In this document: in pieces, positions 53,230 through 64,000 of the stretch
Layout: every line of letters begins with the position of its first letter
How positions within the stretch are numbered: position 1 is the stretch's first letter
NCBI RefSeq assembly: GCF_030161615.1
Contig: NZ_BSUN01000001.1
Location: 1,364,001-1,428,000 of the forward strand
DNA from: Demequina litorisediminis
Lineage (GTDB): Bacteria; Actinomycetota; Actinomycetes; Actinomycetales; Demequinaceae
Length of the DNA stretch: 64,000 bases
Direction: 5' to 3'
Translations under genes and position numbers: made by a program
The notes under the pieces: generated by a model
The model's input: only the letters and a program-made list of their open reading frames with translations
Databases searched by the model: none
What the model was told of the DNA's origin: nothing

Positions 53230-55629
53230 GTGACCGACTCCTCGAAGAACCCCGAGCGCCGTTCGACGCGCGCCGCCACGGGCACGCAGCCCCAGCGGGC
53301 GACCACCGGCGTGCAGCGCACCGCCTCCGGCAAGCCCGCCAACGGCACTCCGCCGTGGAACTCGACGGGGGTGCACGCCACCACCAAGTCGTCCGCGGCC
53401 AAGGGAGCGAAGGCGTCCACGAAGTCCGGCGGGGGCAAGGGTGGTTCTGGGGGCGGCAAGAAGGGCGACCCCCAGGAGCCCCTGGGCTGGAAGGGCTGGC
53501 TCAAGCGCATCAGCCTGTGGATCCTGCTGGCGATCCTCGCGGTCACCATCATCGGCATCGTCGCTCTGGTGATCGTCTACATGCGCATCGAGGTCCCGGA
53601 GCCCGATGACTTCGCTCAGGCGCAGTCGTCCGTCTTCTACTACGCCGATGGCGAGACCGAGCCTGGGCAGGCTCGGCGTCGCCGACCGCGAGTCCGTGTC
53701 GATCTCTACGCTTCCCGACTATGTGGGCCAGGCTTTCGTGGCGGCCGAGGACCGCACGTTCTACACGAACCCCGGCATCAACATCCCCGGCATGGTGAAG
53801 GCGCTGTGGGACACCGTGGTGCTGGATCAGCCCCGCGGTGGATCCTCCATCACCCAGCAGTACGTGGAGCGCTACTACGTGGGCGAGACCACCACGTCGA
53901 TCCAGGGCAAGATCAAGGAGACGCTGCTCGCGGTCAAGATTGACCAGGAGCAGACCAAGGACGAGGTCCTGGAGAACTACCTCAACACCATCTACCTTGG
54001 GCGCGGCGCCTACGGCATCGAGGCCGCCTCCCGCGAGTACTACGACAAGCACGCCGCCGACCTCACGCTGTCCGAGGCGGCGATGCTCGCGGGGATCGTC
54101 CCCGCACCCAGCGCGTGGGACCCCAAGGAGAACCACGACAAGGCCGAGCAGCGCTGGAACTACGTGCTTGACGGCATGGTCGACGCTGACTTCATCTCGC
54201 AGACCGACCGTGACGCGGTCACCGAGTTCCCCGAGCCCATCGAGTACTCCAACCAGGACGTGTTCGCTGGCCCGGAGGGCTACATTCTCTCGACCGCCCT
54301 CGACGAGGTCGAGGCGGAGACCGGCATCTCGCGCGACGAGATCGAGTCTCAGGGCTACCGGGTGACGACCACGATCATTCCTGCGCACCAGGAATCAACC
54401 GAGGCCGCCGTCGCGGAGATGCCCGATGACCACGCCGAGAACCTGGAGGCAGCCGCGGTCACGATCGACGCGACCACGGGTGCCATCACCTCGATGTACG
54501 GCGGTGCCGACTACCTCGAACGCCAGCGCAATGCCGTCACCCAGGACGTCGCCCAGGCAGGCTCCACCTTCAAGCCCTTCGCCCTGGTCTCCGCGCTGGA
54601 GCAGGGCATCGGCCTGGAGAGCCGCTACCTCGCCAACAACGAGATGGAGTTCGACGGCTTCGACCAGCCCGTGCGCAACTTCGGCGGTAGGAGCCTACGG
54701 CTACGTGGACCTCATCGAGGCGACGCAGGACTCGATCAACACGGCCTACGTGGGCCTGAACGAGGACGTGACGCCGCAGGCGACCATGGAGACCGCGATC
54801 CGGGCTGGCCTTCCCGAGGACACGCTGGGCCTCGAGGCGAACCTCTCGAACGTGCTCGGCACGGCGTCGCCGCACACCCTCGACATGGCCACCGCGTACG
54901 CGACGTTCGCGACCGGAGGCGTGAAGCACGACTCGTACATCATCGCGAGCGTGACCGACAAGGACGGCGAGACCGTCTACAAGCCGAATACCGAAGGTGA
55001 GCGCGTCTTCAGCGAGGACGTCATGGCGGACACCACCTACGCGATGCAGCAGGTGGTCCTCTACGGTTCCGGCTACACCGCGAACCAGGCTGGACCGACC
55101 CATCGCGGGCAAGACCGGAACGTCGAACGACAACCGCTCCGCATGGTTCGTGGCGTTCACCCCGCAGATCGTGGGCGCGGTGGCGCTGTACCAGGTGGGC
55201 GAGGACGGATCCGTGGAGGAGATCGACCCGTTCGGCGGCTACACCCAGATCACCGGCTCCACCGTTCCCGCGGACGTGTGGACCGCGATGATGGGCCCCA
55301 TCCTCGAGGACTACGACGTGGTCGAGTTCCCCGAGCGGGCCGATGTGGGCGAGACCAAGAACGCCTGGACCCCTGCGCCCGATCCCGAGCCCAGCGCCAC
55401 CCCGTCGGCGACCCCGTCGCAGACCACCGAGGCGCCTGAACCCGAGCCGACCGAGACCAGCAAGGAGCCGGAGCCGGAGGAGACCACCAAGACTCCGAAG
55501 CCGGAGGAGACCACCGAGACTCCCGACCCCGAGGAGACCACGGAGGAGCCGGACCCCGACGACTCGACCGAGGCGCCGGATCCTGACGAGCCCGATGCGG
55601 GAGCCACCGTCGCGCCCAAGGTTCCCTAG
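53230..55629 (+). CDS. Class A penicillin-binding protein
   Basis: About 798 residues from GTG 53230. A Lys/Gly-rich cytoplasmic N-terminus, one membrane helix ([20 protein letters not shown]), a GT51 transglycosylase domain ([28 protein letters not shown]), a transpeptidase domain with SxxK (GSTFKPFA), SxN (SIN) and KTGTS, and a long Pro/Glu/Thr tail. It polymerises and cross-links peptidoglycan. This is the ponA1 position. Breaks near 53659, 54690 and 55089 (AGCT, +1). Confidence 0.92.
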
Positions 55630-55663
55630 GCGCGGACCGGCCTAGCGTCGGGCTCGGCCTGGC

Positions 55664-56971
55664 CTAGCGCGCGGCGCGGACCGCGGCCTCGGCCTGCGCC
55701 CGTTCCGCGCGCTGCGTGGAGCGCGGATACCAGGTCCGATACTTCTTCACCTGGTTGAGTGGTGCGCCGCCACGTACGCCCAGCGGCGGGGCTGGCGCTC
55801 GCGCCGGTTCCACAGCGGGTTCGAGATGGCCTTCGCGCGGGTCACGCGACGCACCGCGGCCTTCACGTCGTCATCGAGGAGGTAGCGGCGCAGCAACGTG
55901 CGCGGCACCACCGTGAACAGGTGCTCGCGCGTGGCGGGGTCGCCGTCCTGGACCGCGTCTGTGCCAAGGATCCAGTCGCGCACATACGCCACGGCAGGGT
56001 TGAAGCCCGAACCGGTCACGTAGTAGTTGGAGCGCGACAGGCGCGGGTTGAGCTCGAACAGCACGGTCTCACCGGTGCGCGGGTCCAGGCTTCATGTCGA
56101 AGCTTCCCGCACCCACCCAGCCGATGCCTTCCAGCATCCGCTCCAGGCCGGCGACCGTCGCATCGGCCGTGGTGGTGAGGACCACCGAAGAGTTGCCGAG
56201 CGTACTCGGGGTGTGTTCCTGCAGCAGCACATGCCCGAACACCGTGCGGCGGGCGCGTCCGGCGCGGTCCAGGTAGGTGTTGGTGATGCGCAGCGCGGAG
56301 TCATCGCCGGGGATGAGGTCCTGGATGATGAAGGTGTCGCGGTAGCCCGCCGCGTGGACCTTGGTCAGGAGGTCCGTGAGCGCCTCGGGAGTGTCCACGG
56401 TGTGGACCTTCTCCTTCCCGGCGAACTCGACGTGGTGATACGCGGCCGTCGAGCCTGCCTTGGCGATCACGGGGAAGCGGAGGTCGCCGGTATCCACCTC
56501 GACGCCGGCGGCAAGGTCCGCCACCACGGTGTGGGGATGTGCCAGGCCGTACTCGCGGCACAGGTCCTCGAAGCCGTGCTTGGAGGTGACGAGGTCGAGG
56601 AGCTCGACGCCCACATATGGCACCACGATCGCCGGCTCAAGGTCGGCTCGACGCTCCACGAGAATGCGCACCAGCCAGTCGGCGCTCGCGATCGCGATCA
56701 CGTCCGCCCCGGGGTGCGCGGCGGCGATGCCCTGGAGGGCGGCGACGCAGGCATCGGGCTCATCCATGTCCGGGTGGACGGCGTTGACGACGATGTCCGA
56801 GTCCCTGACCACGCCGTTGAGGGTGGTCGACATGAGGATCGAGCGCACGCCGTAGGCCTCGTGGAAGGCCCGGGCCAGCGAATAGCCGCCGATGTCGCCG
56901 CCAAGGATGACGGGCACCAGGGTGCGGCCGGCGATCTCGTGCGCGTAGGGGGCCGATGCGTCTGCGGTCAC
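55664..56971 (-). CDS. ATP-grasp carboxylate-amine ligase (first of two)
   Basis: About 435 residues from GTG 56971. LVPVILGGDIGGYSLARAF at the start, FPVIAKAGSTAAYHHVEF, FGHVLLQEHTP and VLFELNPRLSRSNYYVT show an ATP-grasp ligase. The N-terminus resembles the D-aspartate ligase that builds the cross-bridge in Enterococcus faecium. It is one base from its paralogue upstream. Breaks: near 56090 (AAGCTG, +1) and near 55760 (a C lost). A role in the peptidoglycan bridge is inferred from resemblance and the adjacent PBP. Confidence 0.7.
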
Positions 56972-56972
56972 G

Positions 56973-58266
56973 TCAGAATCCCGTCTCCGTGGGGTGGGGG
57001 TAGTACTGGCGGTACTTCATCGCGAGCCGGGCGTCGAGGGCCGCCACGTACAGGCGGCGCTTCAGCGACGCATCCTTGCGGTAGCGCAGCGGGTGGAAGA
57101 CGCCGTGGCGCTTGCGTGCGGCGTCGACCTTGGCGCGCAGGTCCGGGTCAAGCAGGTAGCGACGCAGCAGCCACCACGGCACCACCGAGTACAGCACCTC
57201 GCCGCCGGGCATCGCGGGCAGCGAGGCGTCGCCCGCGGGGTTGGCGGCGGCAAAGTGCTCGGGCAGGAGGTCGCGGGCCACGGCGTCGACGACGTTGACG
57301 CCGGAGGAGGTCACGTAGTGGTTGTTGCGGCCGATGCGCGGGTTCATCTCGAAGAACACGTTCTCGCCCGTGCCCGAGTGGACCTTGTAGTCGAAGTTCG
57401 CGAAGCCGTAATAGTCGGCGGCGTGAAGGAACCGCGTCGCGGCGGCAAACGCGTCCTCGTCCACTCCCGTGAGGATGGCGGCCGGGATGCCCATGGTTCC
57501 GGGCGTGTGCTCCTCGAGCAAGACCTGGCCACCGGCCATCAACGTCACCTGCCCCGCACGGTCGCGGTACGCGGTGAGGGAGCGCATGTGGGTCTCGTCA
57601 CCGGGGACGAACTCCTGCACCAGGAACTCGCTCGGGTACTGCGCCGCCTCAAGGTGTGCGAGGACCTCGGTGAGCTCGGCCTCCGACTCGAAGTGGTGGA
57701 TCTTGCTCTTGCCGGGGAAGGCGACCTCGAACCAGTCGGCGCTCGCCGAGGGCTTGCCAATGAGCGGATACTCCAGCCCACGCTCGGCGATGGCGGCGAC
57801 AACGTCGCCGCTGGCGACCACGGCATCGGCCGTCTGTCCGGCGAACACCACGGAAAGGCTGCGGGGCGTGCGCACGCCGACGCCCTCGCACACCTCGGCG
57901 AACGCGTGCTTCGAGGAGACCTTGTCGAACGTCGCGAGGTCGCAGAACGGCAGGTTCCAGCGCGGATCGATCTCGTCGCGATGCTGCGCGAGGGTGCGCA
58001 CATGCCAGTCGAGGTTGGTCATGAGGACCAGGCTCGTGATCGGGGTGGTCCGCGGCGACCTCGTTGAGGCGGCGCACGATGGTCTCGGGGGTGTGGATAT
58101 CGGGCTCCAGCACCCAGGGTGCCAGCGTCGAGTGACGGAAGAACGTCGTCACCACCTTGGCGATGACCATGACGTCCCAGCCGTACTTGTCGCGGGCGGC
58201 GCGCTGGAATGCGTAGGTGCCGATGTCCCCGCCGAGCGTGACGAGCAGGACGGGCTTGGTGCTCAC
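56973..58266 (-). CDS. ATP-grasp carboxylate-amine ligase (second of two)
   Basis: About 430 residues from GTG 58266 with GAGGAGG site. [53 protein letters not shown] and [18 protein letters not shown] parallel the neighbouring ligase throughout, so the pair arose by duplication. The end ([18 protein letters not shown]) matches the end of its partner. One break near 58033 (GAGCTG, +1). Substrate inferred only: amino acid addition to a wall precursor is plausible. Confidence 0.7.
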
Positions 58267-58567
58267 GTGGGGTGCCTCCTCAGGTCCGGCGACCAGTCTA
58301 CGAGCGCCCACCCCCGACAGTTTGAACCAATCCGCGGCGCGCCACGCCGTTGCGGACGGCCGATGCGGCGGCTGGCACGGCGTGTCGGCCGCCACTTCGG
58401 TTCAAAGTGAGGGGTGGGACGTGCGCCTGGCGCGTGCGGGGCCACCCGGGGTATCCTTGAGGGCCGTCAACGCGCGCTCCACCTGGTGTGCACGCTGCAC
58501 GGCAGCATCAACCCTCCTGCCATGGAACGTCCATGGCCGCTTAAGTCCAGAGGAGGTGGGTTACACG

Positions 58568-58861
58568 ATGCGTAGTTACGAAATGATGGTCATCCTCGAT
58601 CCCGAGGTGGATGAGCGCACGGTCGCACCGTCGCTCGAGAAGTACCTGAACGTGGTCACGACCGACAAGGGCACCGTCGACAACGTCGACGTGTGGGGTC
58701 GTCGTCGCCTGGCCTACCCGATCAAGAAGAAGAACGACGGCATCTACGTCGTCATCAACTTCACCGCGGAGTCCGCGACGGCCAAGGAGCCTGGACCGCC
58801 AGGCTCGGCCTGAACGAGACCATCCTCCGCACCAAGCCTGCTGCGTCCCGACGCCAAGTAG
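58568..58861 (+). CDS. rpsF: Small ribosomal subunit protein bS6
   Basis: About 96 residues. [42 protein letters not shown] and [16 protein letters not shown] are typical. Start ATG 58568 with AGGAGG. Three AGCT breaks fall within 50 bases (about 58793, 58803, 58836), so as given the protein would lose its last quarter. First gene of the rpsF-ssb-rpsR-rplI operon. Confidence 0.95.
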
Positions 58862-58912
58862 CACCGATCCCGACCGCAACCAATTTCTTAGACGAGACCT
58901 AGGGGAATACAC

Positions 58913-59401
58913 ATGGCAGGCGAGACTCCGATCACCATCGTGGGCAATCTGACCGGCGACCCGGAACTGCGTTTCATCCAGTCCGGCGCTGCTGTTGCCA
59001 ACTTCACGGTGGCGTCCACCCCCGCACGTTCGACCGTCAGTCGAACGAGTGGAAGGACGGGGACACCCTGTTCATGCGTTGCTCCCTGTGGCGCGAGGCC
59101 GCGGAGAACGTGGCCGAGTCGCTCACCAAGGGCATGCGGGTCATCGTGACCGGCCGCCTGGTGCAGCGCTCGTTTGAGTCCAACGGTGAGAAGCGCTCGG
59201 TTGTCGAGCCTGCAGGTCGACGAGGTCGGCCCCTCGCTGCGTTACGCCACCGCCAAGGTGAACCGTACGCAGCGTCAGGGTGGCGGCAACGGCGGCGGCG
59301 GCTTTGGCGGCGGTGGCTTCGGTGGCGGTTCGGCTCCGGCTGGCGGCTCGAGCAACGACCCGTGGGCCTCGGCCCCGGCGTCCGACGAGCCCCCGTTCTA
59401 A
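58913..59401 (+). CDS. ssb: Single-stranded DNA-binding protein
   Basis: About 162 residues. [47 protein letters not shown] and RVIVTGRL form the OB fold; a Gly-rich linker leads to the acidic tip SDEPPF, which binds partner proteins. Breaks: about 59030 (a C lost in a C run) and 59207 (GAGCTG, +1). Confidence 0.94.
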
Positions 59402-59433
59402 ACACTTCATTTCCACATTCAGGAGCATCAAGA

Positions 59434-59670
59434 ATGGCTAAGCACGACATCCGCAAGCCGCGGAAGAAGGTGAACCCGCTCAAGGCGGCCAAGGTCGACA
59501 AGATCGACTACAAGGACACCGCCCTGCTGCGTAAGTTCATCTCGGACCGCGGAAAGATCCGCTCGCGTCGCGTGACCGGCGTGTCCGTCCAGGAGCAGCG
59601 CGAGATCGCGCGCGCGATCAAGGTCGCACGCGAGATGGCCCTTCTCCCCTACGCCGGCTCCGGCCGCTGA
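59434..59670 (+). CDS. rpsR: Small ribosomal subunit protein bS18
   Basis: 78 residues, basic: [39 protein letters not shown] and ALLPYAGS fit bS18. The N-terminus lacks the Cys-rich zinc motif, a zinc-independent form. Start ATG 59434, AGGAG site. Frame intact. Confidence 0.95.
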   Translation: MAKHDIRKPRKKVNPLKAAKVDKIDYKDTALLRKFISDRGKIRSRRVTGVSVQEQREIARAIKVAREMALLPYAGSGR

Positions 59671-59684
59671 TCGGGGGCAAGAAG

Positions 59685-60131
59685 ATGGCCAAGGCTCATC
59701 CTGACCCACGAGGTCGCAGGCCTCGGCATCGCCGGTGACGTCGTTGACGTCAAGGACGGCTACGCACGCAACTACCTGGTTCCCCGCAAGTGGCCACCCC
59801 GTGGTCCGCCGGTGCGGAGAAGCAGATCGAGGCGATGCGTAAGGCTCGTCGCGCGAAGGAGATCGCGTCCGTCGAGGAGGCCCAGGCCGCCCGCGACTCG
59901 CTCCAGTCTTCGCCGGTCAAGGTCGCCGTGACCGCGGGTAAGAACGGTCGCCTCTTCGGCGCCGTCACCCCCGCGGACATCGCCGACGCGATCGGTGAGC
60001 GCGCGAAGGTCGACAAGCGTCGCGTGCACATCGGCCAGCCCATCAAGGCGCTGGGCGAGTACGCGGTGCAGATCTCGCTGCATGACGACATCTCCGCGAC
60101 CGTCACCGTTCAGGTGGTGGCCGCCAAGTAA
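59685..60131 (+). CDS. rplI: Large ribosomal subunit protein bL9
   Basis: About 148 residues. [14 protein letters not shown] is the bL9 signature in the N-terminal domain, a long helix follows ([20 protein letters not shown]), then the C-terminal domain. Breaks at about 59693 (AAGCTC, +1) and 59790 (AAGCTGGCC read as AAGTGGCC, -1). A hairpin terminator follows. Confidence 0.95.
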
Positions 60132-60148
60132 GGCGTCCGAGCAGTCCT

Positions 60149-60186
60149 CGAAGGCCCGGTTCCGCAGTTGCGGGGCCGGGCCTTCG
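60149..60186. terminator. Terminator after rplI
   Basis: Stem CGAAGGCCCGG pairs with CCGGGCCTTCG, with inner pairing CCGCA/GCGG around GTT. It lies 17 bp after the rplI stop and closes the ribosomal operon. Confidence 0.8.
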
Positions 60187-60189
60187 TGC

Positions 60190-60585
60190 GTCCCATGGCG
60201 TGCGCGACGCCTGTGGACAACGGCCGATGCGACACGCCGAAATCCGACACGCCGAGGACTTTTCGGGCAGATCTTTCCACAGCCTGAGGATGATTAAAGT
60301 CCCTGGTAACAGCGTCTGGCGGGGAGTTTTCCGGCCGCTTTCCACAACTGTCTCCACAGTCGTTCCTAGGAGTTCTACACAGGTCATCCACGGTCCGTCG
60401 GAAGTTGTCCACCGCTCGGCCACCACTTCTCCACCGCGGTGCCCGATGCCGGTTTGTTTTGCGCGGCCGCGGCACCTATCTTGACGGGGCGGACTCGCGC
60501 GTGAGGCGCGATGTCAGTGGGGCGCGGCATCGTGGTGGGTGAGCCACCACGCCGGTCCGCGACGCACAGGTGAAGGGCGGAATGC
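60190..60585. other. DnaA-box-rich gap between rplI and dnaB
   Basis: About 400 bp without a gene. A perfect DnaA box TTGTCCACA (complement, 60212-60220) is followed by near matches: TTTCCACAG near 60275, TTTCCACAA near 60340, CTCCACAG near 60352 and TTGTCCACC near 60405. It also contains one GGCCGATGC (60222-60230). Boxes are seen; a regulatory role for dnaB or DnaA titration is inferred. Confidence 0.55.
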
Positions 60586-61957
60586 ATGTCGATCGATGAG
60601 CCGAGTCGGGCTACGATCCCGAGCCGCGCACCTACGAGCGCCTGCCTCCTCAGAATCTCGAGGCCGAGCAGTCGGTCATCGGCTCCATGCTGTTGTCCAA
60701 GGACGCGATGGCTGACGTCATCGAGTCCATCAGGGCCGACGACTTCTACAAGCCCGCGCACGAGAAGATCTTCGATGTCGCGGTGAAGCTCTACAACGGC
60801 GGCGATCCCGTGGACGCATTGACCGTGGGCGCTGAGCCTGCAGCGCACCGGTGAGCCTGTCCCGCATCGGCGGCGCCGAGTATCTCCACACCCTTATCGC
60901 GATGGTGCCCTCCGCGGCATCGGCCGGCTACTACGCGAAGGCTGGTGCGCGAGCAGTCCATCCTGCGCCGCCTGGTCGAGGCGGGTACCCGCATTGCCGC
61001 GATGGGCTACGACGGCGACGGCGCGGAGATCGACCTCGTGGTCGACGGCGCCCAGGCCGAGATCTTCGCCGTCACAGAGCGCCGCAACTCGGCTGACTAC
61101 CTCGCCATCGGCGACATCATGGAGGCCACGCTCGAGCAGATCGATGCCGCCTCCGCGCACGACGGCTCGATGCGCGGCATCCCCACGGGCTTCAAGCAGG
61201 CTCGACGACCTCACGGGTGGTTTGCAGGGCGGCCAGATGGTCGTCATCGCGGCGCGTCCGGCGATCGGTAAGTCCACCCTTGGCCTCGACATCGCCCGTG
61301 CAGCATCCATCAGGAACAACAAGGCCTCCGTCATCTTCTCGCTGGAAATGAGCCGCGAGGAGATCACTAAGCGCATGCTCGCCGCTGAGGCGAGCGTGAA
61401 GCGACCAGGCTGACCAAGGGGCCGATGGGCCCGAACGACTGGGAGCGACTCGCGCAGACGGCCGCCCAGATCGCCAAGGCGCCGCTGTTCATCGATGACT
61501 CGCCCAACATGACGCTCATGGAGATCCGCGCCAAGTGCCGTCGCCTCAAGCAGCAGCACGACCTCAAGCCTGGTGGTGCTGGACTACCTGCAACTGATGA
61601 GCTCGGGTCGCAAGGTCGAGTCCCGTCAGCAGGAGGTCTCCGAGTTCTCGCGTGCGCTGAAGCCTACTGGCGAAGGAGATTGACGTTCCCGTCATCGCCA
61701 TCTCGCAGGTGAACCGTGGCTCGGAGCAGCGTGGAGACAAGAAGCCCATGCTGTCCGACATGCGTGAGTCGGGCGCCATCGAGCAGGACGCGGACATCGT
61801 GATCCTGCTGCACCGCGAGGATGCTTACGACCGTGACAACAGGCCCGGCGAGGCCGACTTCATCGTCGCCAAGCACCGTGCCGGTCCCACCGACTCGATC
61901 GCCGTCGCGTTCAAGAAGGACTACGCGCACTTCGCGGACATGGCCCAGGACATGTAG
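60586..61957 (+). CDS. dnaB: Replicative DNA helicase DnaB
   Basis: About 455 residues. N-terminal domain (LPPQNLEAEQSVIGSMLL), then the RecA-like ATPase with Walker A ARPAIGKSTLG, SLEMSREEI, VVLDYLQLM, VPVIAISQVNRGSE and LSDMRESGAIEQDADIV. No intein is seen. It holds the most breaks of any gene: gains near 60836, 60856, 60942, 61200, 61408, 61568 and 61663, losses near 60606 and 61395, all at AGCT sites. The corrected length is exact. Confidence 0.95.
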
Positions 61958-61975
61958 CGCTATCCCCACCTCCGC

Positions 61976-62027
61976 ACTGGTCGATTTTGGTCATCAAGAG
62001 GCCCTTGATTGACCAGAATCCACCAGT
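61976..62027. terminator. Imperfect long hairpin between dnaB and lacI-type gene
   Basis: ACTGGT at 61976-61981 pairs with ACCAGT at 62022-62027, and the inner sequence TTGGTCATCAAG pairs with CTTGATTGACCA. It lies between convergent genes and probably ends both. Confidence 0.7.
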
Positions 62028-62054
62028 CCGGGGAGTGCGGGATGGGGGTGGGCG

Positions 62055-63094
62055 TCAGACGCCCACGCGGGGAGGCGCGGTCGACTCCCGTCGCACCAAC
62101 GCGGTAGGCACCGTGACGTCGGGAATCTCCGCGGAGCGCGGCTGGCCGATCTGGTCCACTACCAGGCGGAACAGGCTCGTTGCCGATGGCCGTGAAGTGC
62201 TGTTTGACGGTGGTCAGCGGAGGCTGGGTGAAGCGGCTGAGTGACACGTCGTCGAAGCCGATGACGGAGACGTCGTCGGGCACGTGGCGGCCGGCCTCGT
62301 GCAGCGCGGCGAGGACGCCAAACGCCGTCTCGTCGTTGGCGCACGCGATGGCGGTCACGGAGGGGTCCGAGGCCAACGCGGTGCCACCCGCGAAGCCCGA
62401 GTCGGCGGTCCAGTCCCCCACGTACGGTTCCGGGACCTCGGCGCCCGCCTGCACCAGGGCCGTATGCCAGCCGGCGCGCCGCAGGCGCGCAGGCTCAGAG
62501 TCCGCGGGCCCCGCCACGTAGTGCACGGTTCGATGCCCCAACTCGAGCAGATGCTCGACCGCCATGCGCTGACTTCCGAGTTCGTCGGACACCACACACG
62601 GGTAGACCCCGTGGACGCGAGAGTCGCTCACGGCGACCGGCATGCCCGGTGGCAGCGCCAACTGCTCCGTGGAGTGGCCCTCGGAGCGGATGATGATGAG
62701 CCCGTCGACGGTCTGGTGGCGCAGGCGGTTCGCGGCAGGGGTCCAGCCGTCGTGCGCGGCGTCCTCGACCGTCACCAGTGTGACGCCGTAGCCCTCGGCC
62801 TGTGCGGCGCGCAGGACGGCGTCGGTGATCATGGATTCGCCGGTGCGGTCAAAGCGATGAGCCAGAAGGCCGATGCTTCCGAATCTGCCGTCGCGCAGCG
62901 CGCGAGCCGCGTGGTTCGGCGAGTATCCGAGCCTGTTCCATGGCGCGCAGCACCCGATCCCGGGTCTCTGGGCGGACGGCGTCGGACCCGGTCGAGACCC
63001 TGGACACGGTCTGGGCGGACACCTCAGCAAGCCGGGCCACGTCCCTGATGGACGGCCCCCTGGTGTGCCCGCCGCGAGCATCATTGCGCGGCAT
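62055..63094 (-). CDS. LacI family transcriptional regulator
   Basis: About 345 residues. HTH IRDVARLAEVSAQTVSRV and the hinge YSPNHAARALR, then a periplasmic-binding-like sensor domain (GSIGLLAH, DGLIIIRS, ACANDETAFGVL, VSVIGFDDVSLSRF). It probably binds a sugar and represses the adjacent divergent ABC genes. Start ATG 63094. Breaks near 62170 (GAGCTG) and 62930 (CAGCTC). Confidence 0.9.
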
Positions 63095-63231
63095 GCGGCG
63101 AGTGTAGGGGTAACAAGCCGAGAATGTCATGTTGACGTTCCCATTCGCACCCGGAGATGCCATCCGGCCGCCAGATCCCGTTACCTGATCGTGATGAACA
63201 TGGTGGTTCCACTTGCCCGGATGACTTGCTA

Positions 63232-63245
63232 TGTTAACGAGAACA
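63232..63245. promoter_or_regulatory. Candidate LacI-family operator
   Basis: TGTTAACGAGAACA is a 14-bp imperfect palindrome with the central CG typical of LacI-family sites. It lies between the lacI gene and the sugar-binding gene, about 140 bp from each start. Confidence 0.5.
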
Positions 63246-63383
63246 ACCCCGGGGAGGGGCTCGTCACTACGGTCGAAGTGGACCGCGGACGACCGGCTCC
63301 ACGCCAGGGGAGTTCATATCCGGTGGGCGTTCGACGTGGTTCGCCCGGTATCCGGCGCGACCCGAATCGAAGGGTGGTCAACG

Positions 63384-64000
63384 ATGACCAAGTTCCGTAA
63401 CGGCGTAGTGATGGTGGCAGCCGCCACCCTCGCCTTCAGCCTCTCCGCCTGCTCCAGGCTCCGACGACTCGACCGACACCCCCAGCGGCGAGGCAGCGAG
63501 CGGCGACAACACCCTCACCGTCTGGGCCTGGGACCCTGCCTTTAACATCTTCGCGATGGAAGAGGCCGAGAAGGTCTACCAGCAGGAGCACCCCGACTTT
63601 GAGCCTTGAGATCCAGGAAGTCACCTGGGAGGACCTCCAGCCTCGCCTCACCACGCTCGCTCAGTCGCAGGAGTTCGAGGAGCTCCCCGACATCTTCCTG
63701 ATGCAGAACAACGCCTTCCAGAAGAACGCGATCAACTACCCCGACCTCTTCACGGACATCACCGACTCGGGTATCGCTTTCGACGAGTTCCCTGAGGGCG
63801 TGACGGCCTACTCGACCCTCGACGGCGCCAACTACGGTGTGCCGTTCGATGCCGGGACCGCGGTCAGCGCGCTGCGCACCGACATCCTGGAGGAGGCCGG
63901 CCTCACGGTCGACGACTTCACGGACATCACCTGGGATCAGTACATCGAGCCTCGGCAAGCAGGTCCTGGAGGCCACGGGCAAGCCCATGCTGTCCGGCAT
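63384..64000 (+). CDS. Carbohydrate ABC transporter substrate-binding lipoprotein, 3' end outside window
   Basis: The first about 205 residues are present. Lipoprotein signal with lipobox FSLSACS, then a Ser/Asp-rich linker and a binding-protein fold: TVWAWDPAFNIFAMEEAEK, FELEIQEVTWEDLQPRL, LPDIFLMQNNAFQKN and YGVPFDAGT. It would capture a sugar outside the cell for an ABC importer whose permeases should lie beyond the window. ATG 63384. Breaks near 63455, 63604 and 63951 (AGCT, +1). Confidence 0.88.

Overview
The window is about 64 kb of GC-rich (roughly 70%) DNA holding the chromosome replication-origin region of an actinobacterium. The gene order dnaB-rplI-rpsR-ssb-rpsF ... ino1-padR ... 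cca-mutT-DUF6049-murJ ... trxB/trxA ... parB-parA-rsmG-jag-yidC-yidD-rnpA-rpmH-dnaA-dnaN-recF-DUF721-gyrB-gyrA-DUF3566-tRNA-Ile-tRNA-Ala ... ppiA ... crgA ... trpG is the conserved actinobacterial origin order, as in Mycobacterium. The peptidoglycan-ligase and sortase content suggests Micrococcales (a Demequina/Cellulomonas-like organism is a guess).

Layout. 0-5 kb: a partial helix-turn-helix gene with twin operators, trpG, a small membrane protein, a class E sortase, crgA, a stretch rich in DnaA boxes and palindromes, a rhomboid protease, ppiA and an Ala/Lys-rich membrane protein. 5-13 kb: DUF5317, a GGDEF-EAL protein preceded by an overlapping 36-residue peptide, a 1,232-residue secreted lamin-tail/metallophosphatase protein, a lipoprotein and a LysE exporter. 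13-20 kb: two tRNAs, DUF3566, then an inserted block (fur-katA, a phosphodiesterase with an alpha/beta hydrolase, an MFS transporter) that separates DUF3566 from gyrA. 20-36.5 kb: the core origin segment with gyrA to dnaA on one side and rpmH to parB on the other, with five perfect parS sites between jag and parA. 36.5-50 kb: ddl, an aminotransferase, a fused thioredoxin reductase-thioredoxin, a stand-alone pseudokinase, murJ, DUF6049, a Nudix protein, cca and small membrane or MFS genes. 50-64 kb: a NAD-binding protein, padR-ino1 with a perfect PadR palindrome, a class A PBP, two tandem ATP-grasp ligases, the rpsF-ssb-rpsR-rplI operon, dnaB, and the start of a LacI-regulated sugar ABC system.

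The most striking property is not a gene. Almost every conserved gene carries one to eight apparent frameshifts, and nearly all lie where the family requires AGCT and the sequence shows AGGCT or AGCCT (less often a deletion). Essential genes (gyrA, gyrB, recF, dnaN, dnaA, parB, rpsF, rplI, dnaB) and the D-arm of tRNA-Ile are all hit. For each gene I undid the changes, and the corrected length is then a whole number of codons. I read this as a systematic sequencing/basecalling error at AGCT, probably caused by a base modification, so these genes are annotated as intact CDS spanning the breaks. A few further breaks are single-base losses or gains in C/G runs.

A second sequence-level signal is a 9-mer, GGCCGATGC, counted by eye about 40 times on both strands, including six copies in noncoding gaps, where about two would be expected by chance. 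It resembles a Chi-like, uptake-signal-like or other genome-wide DNA motif and is not explained by the genes.
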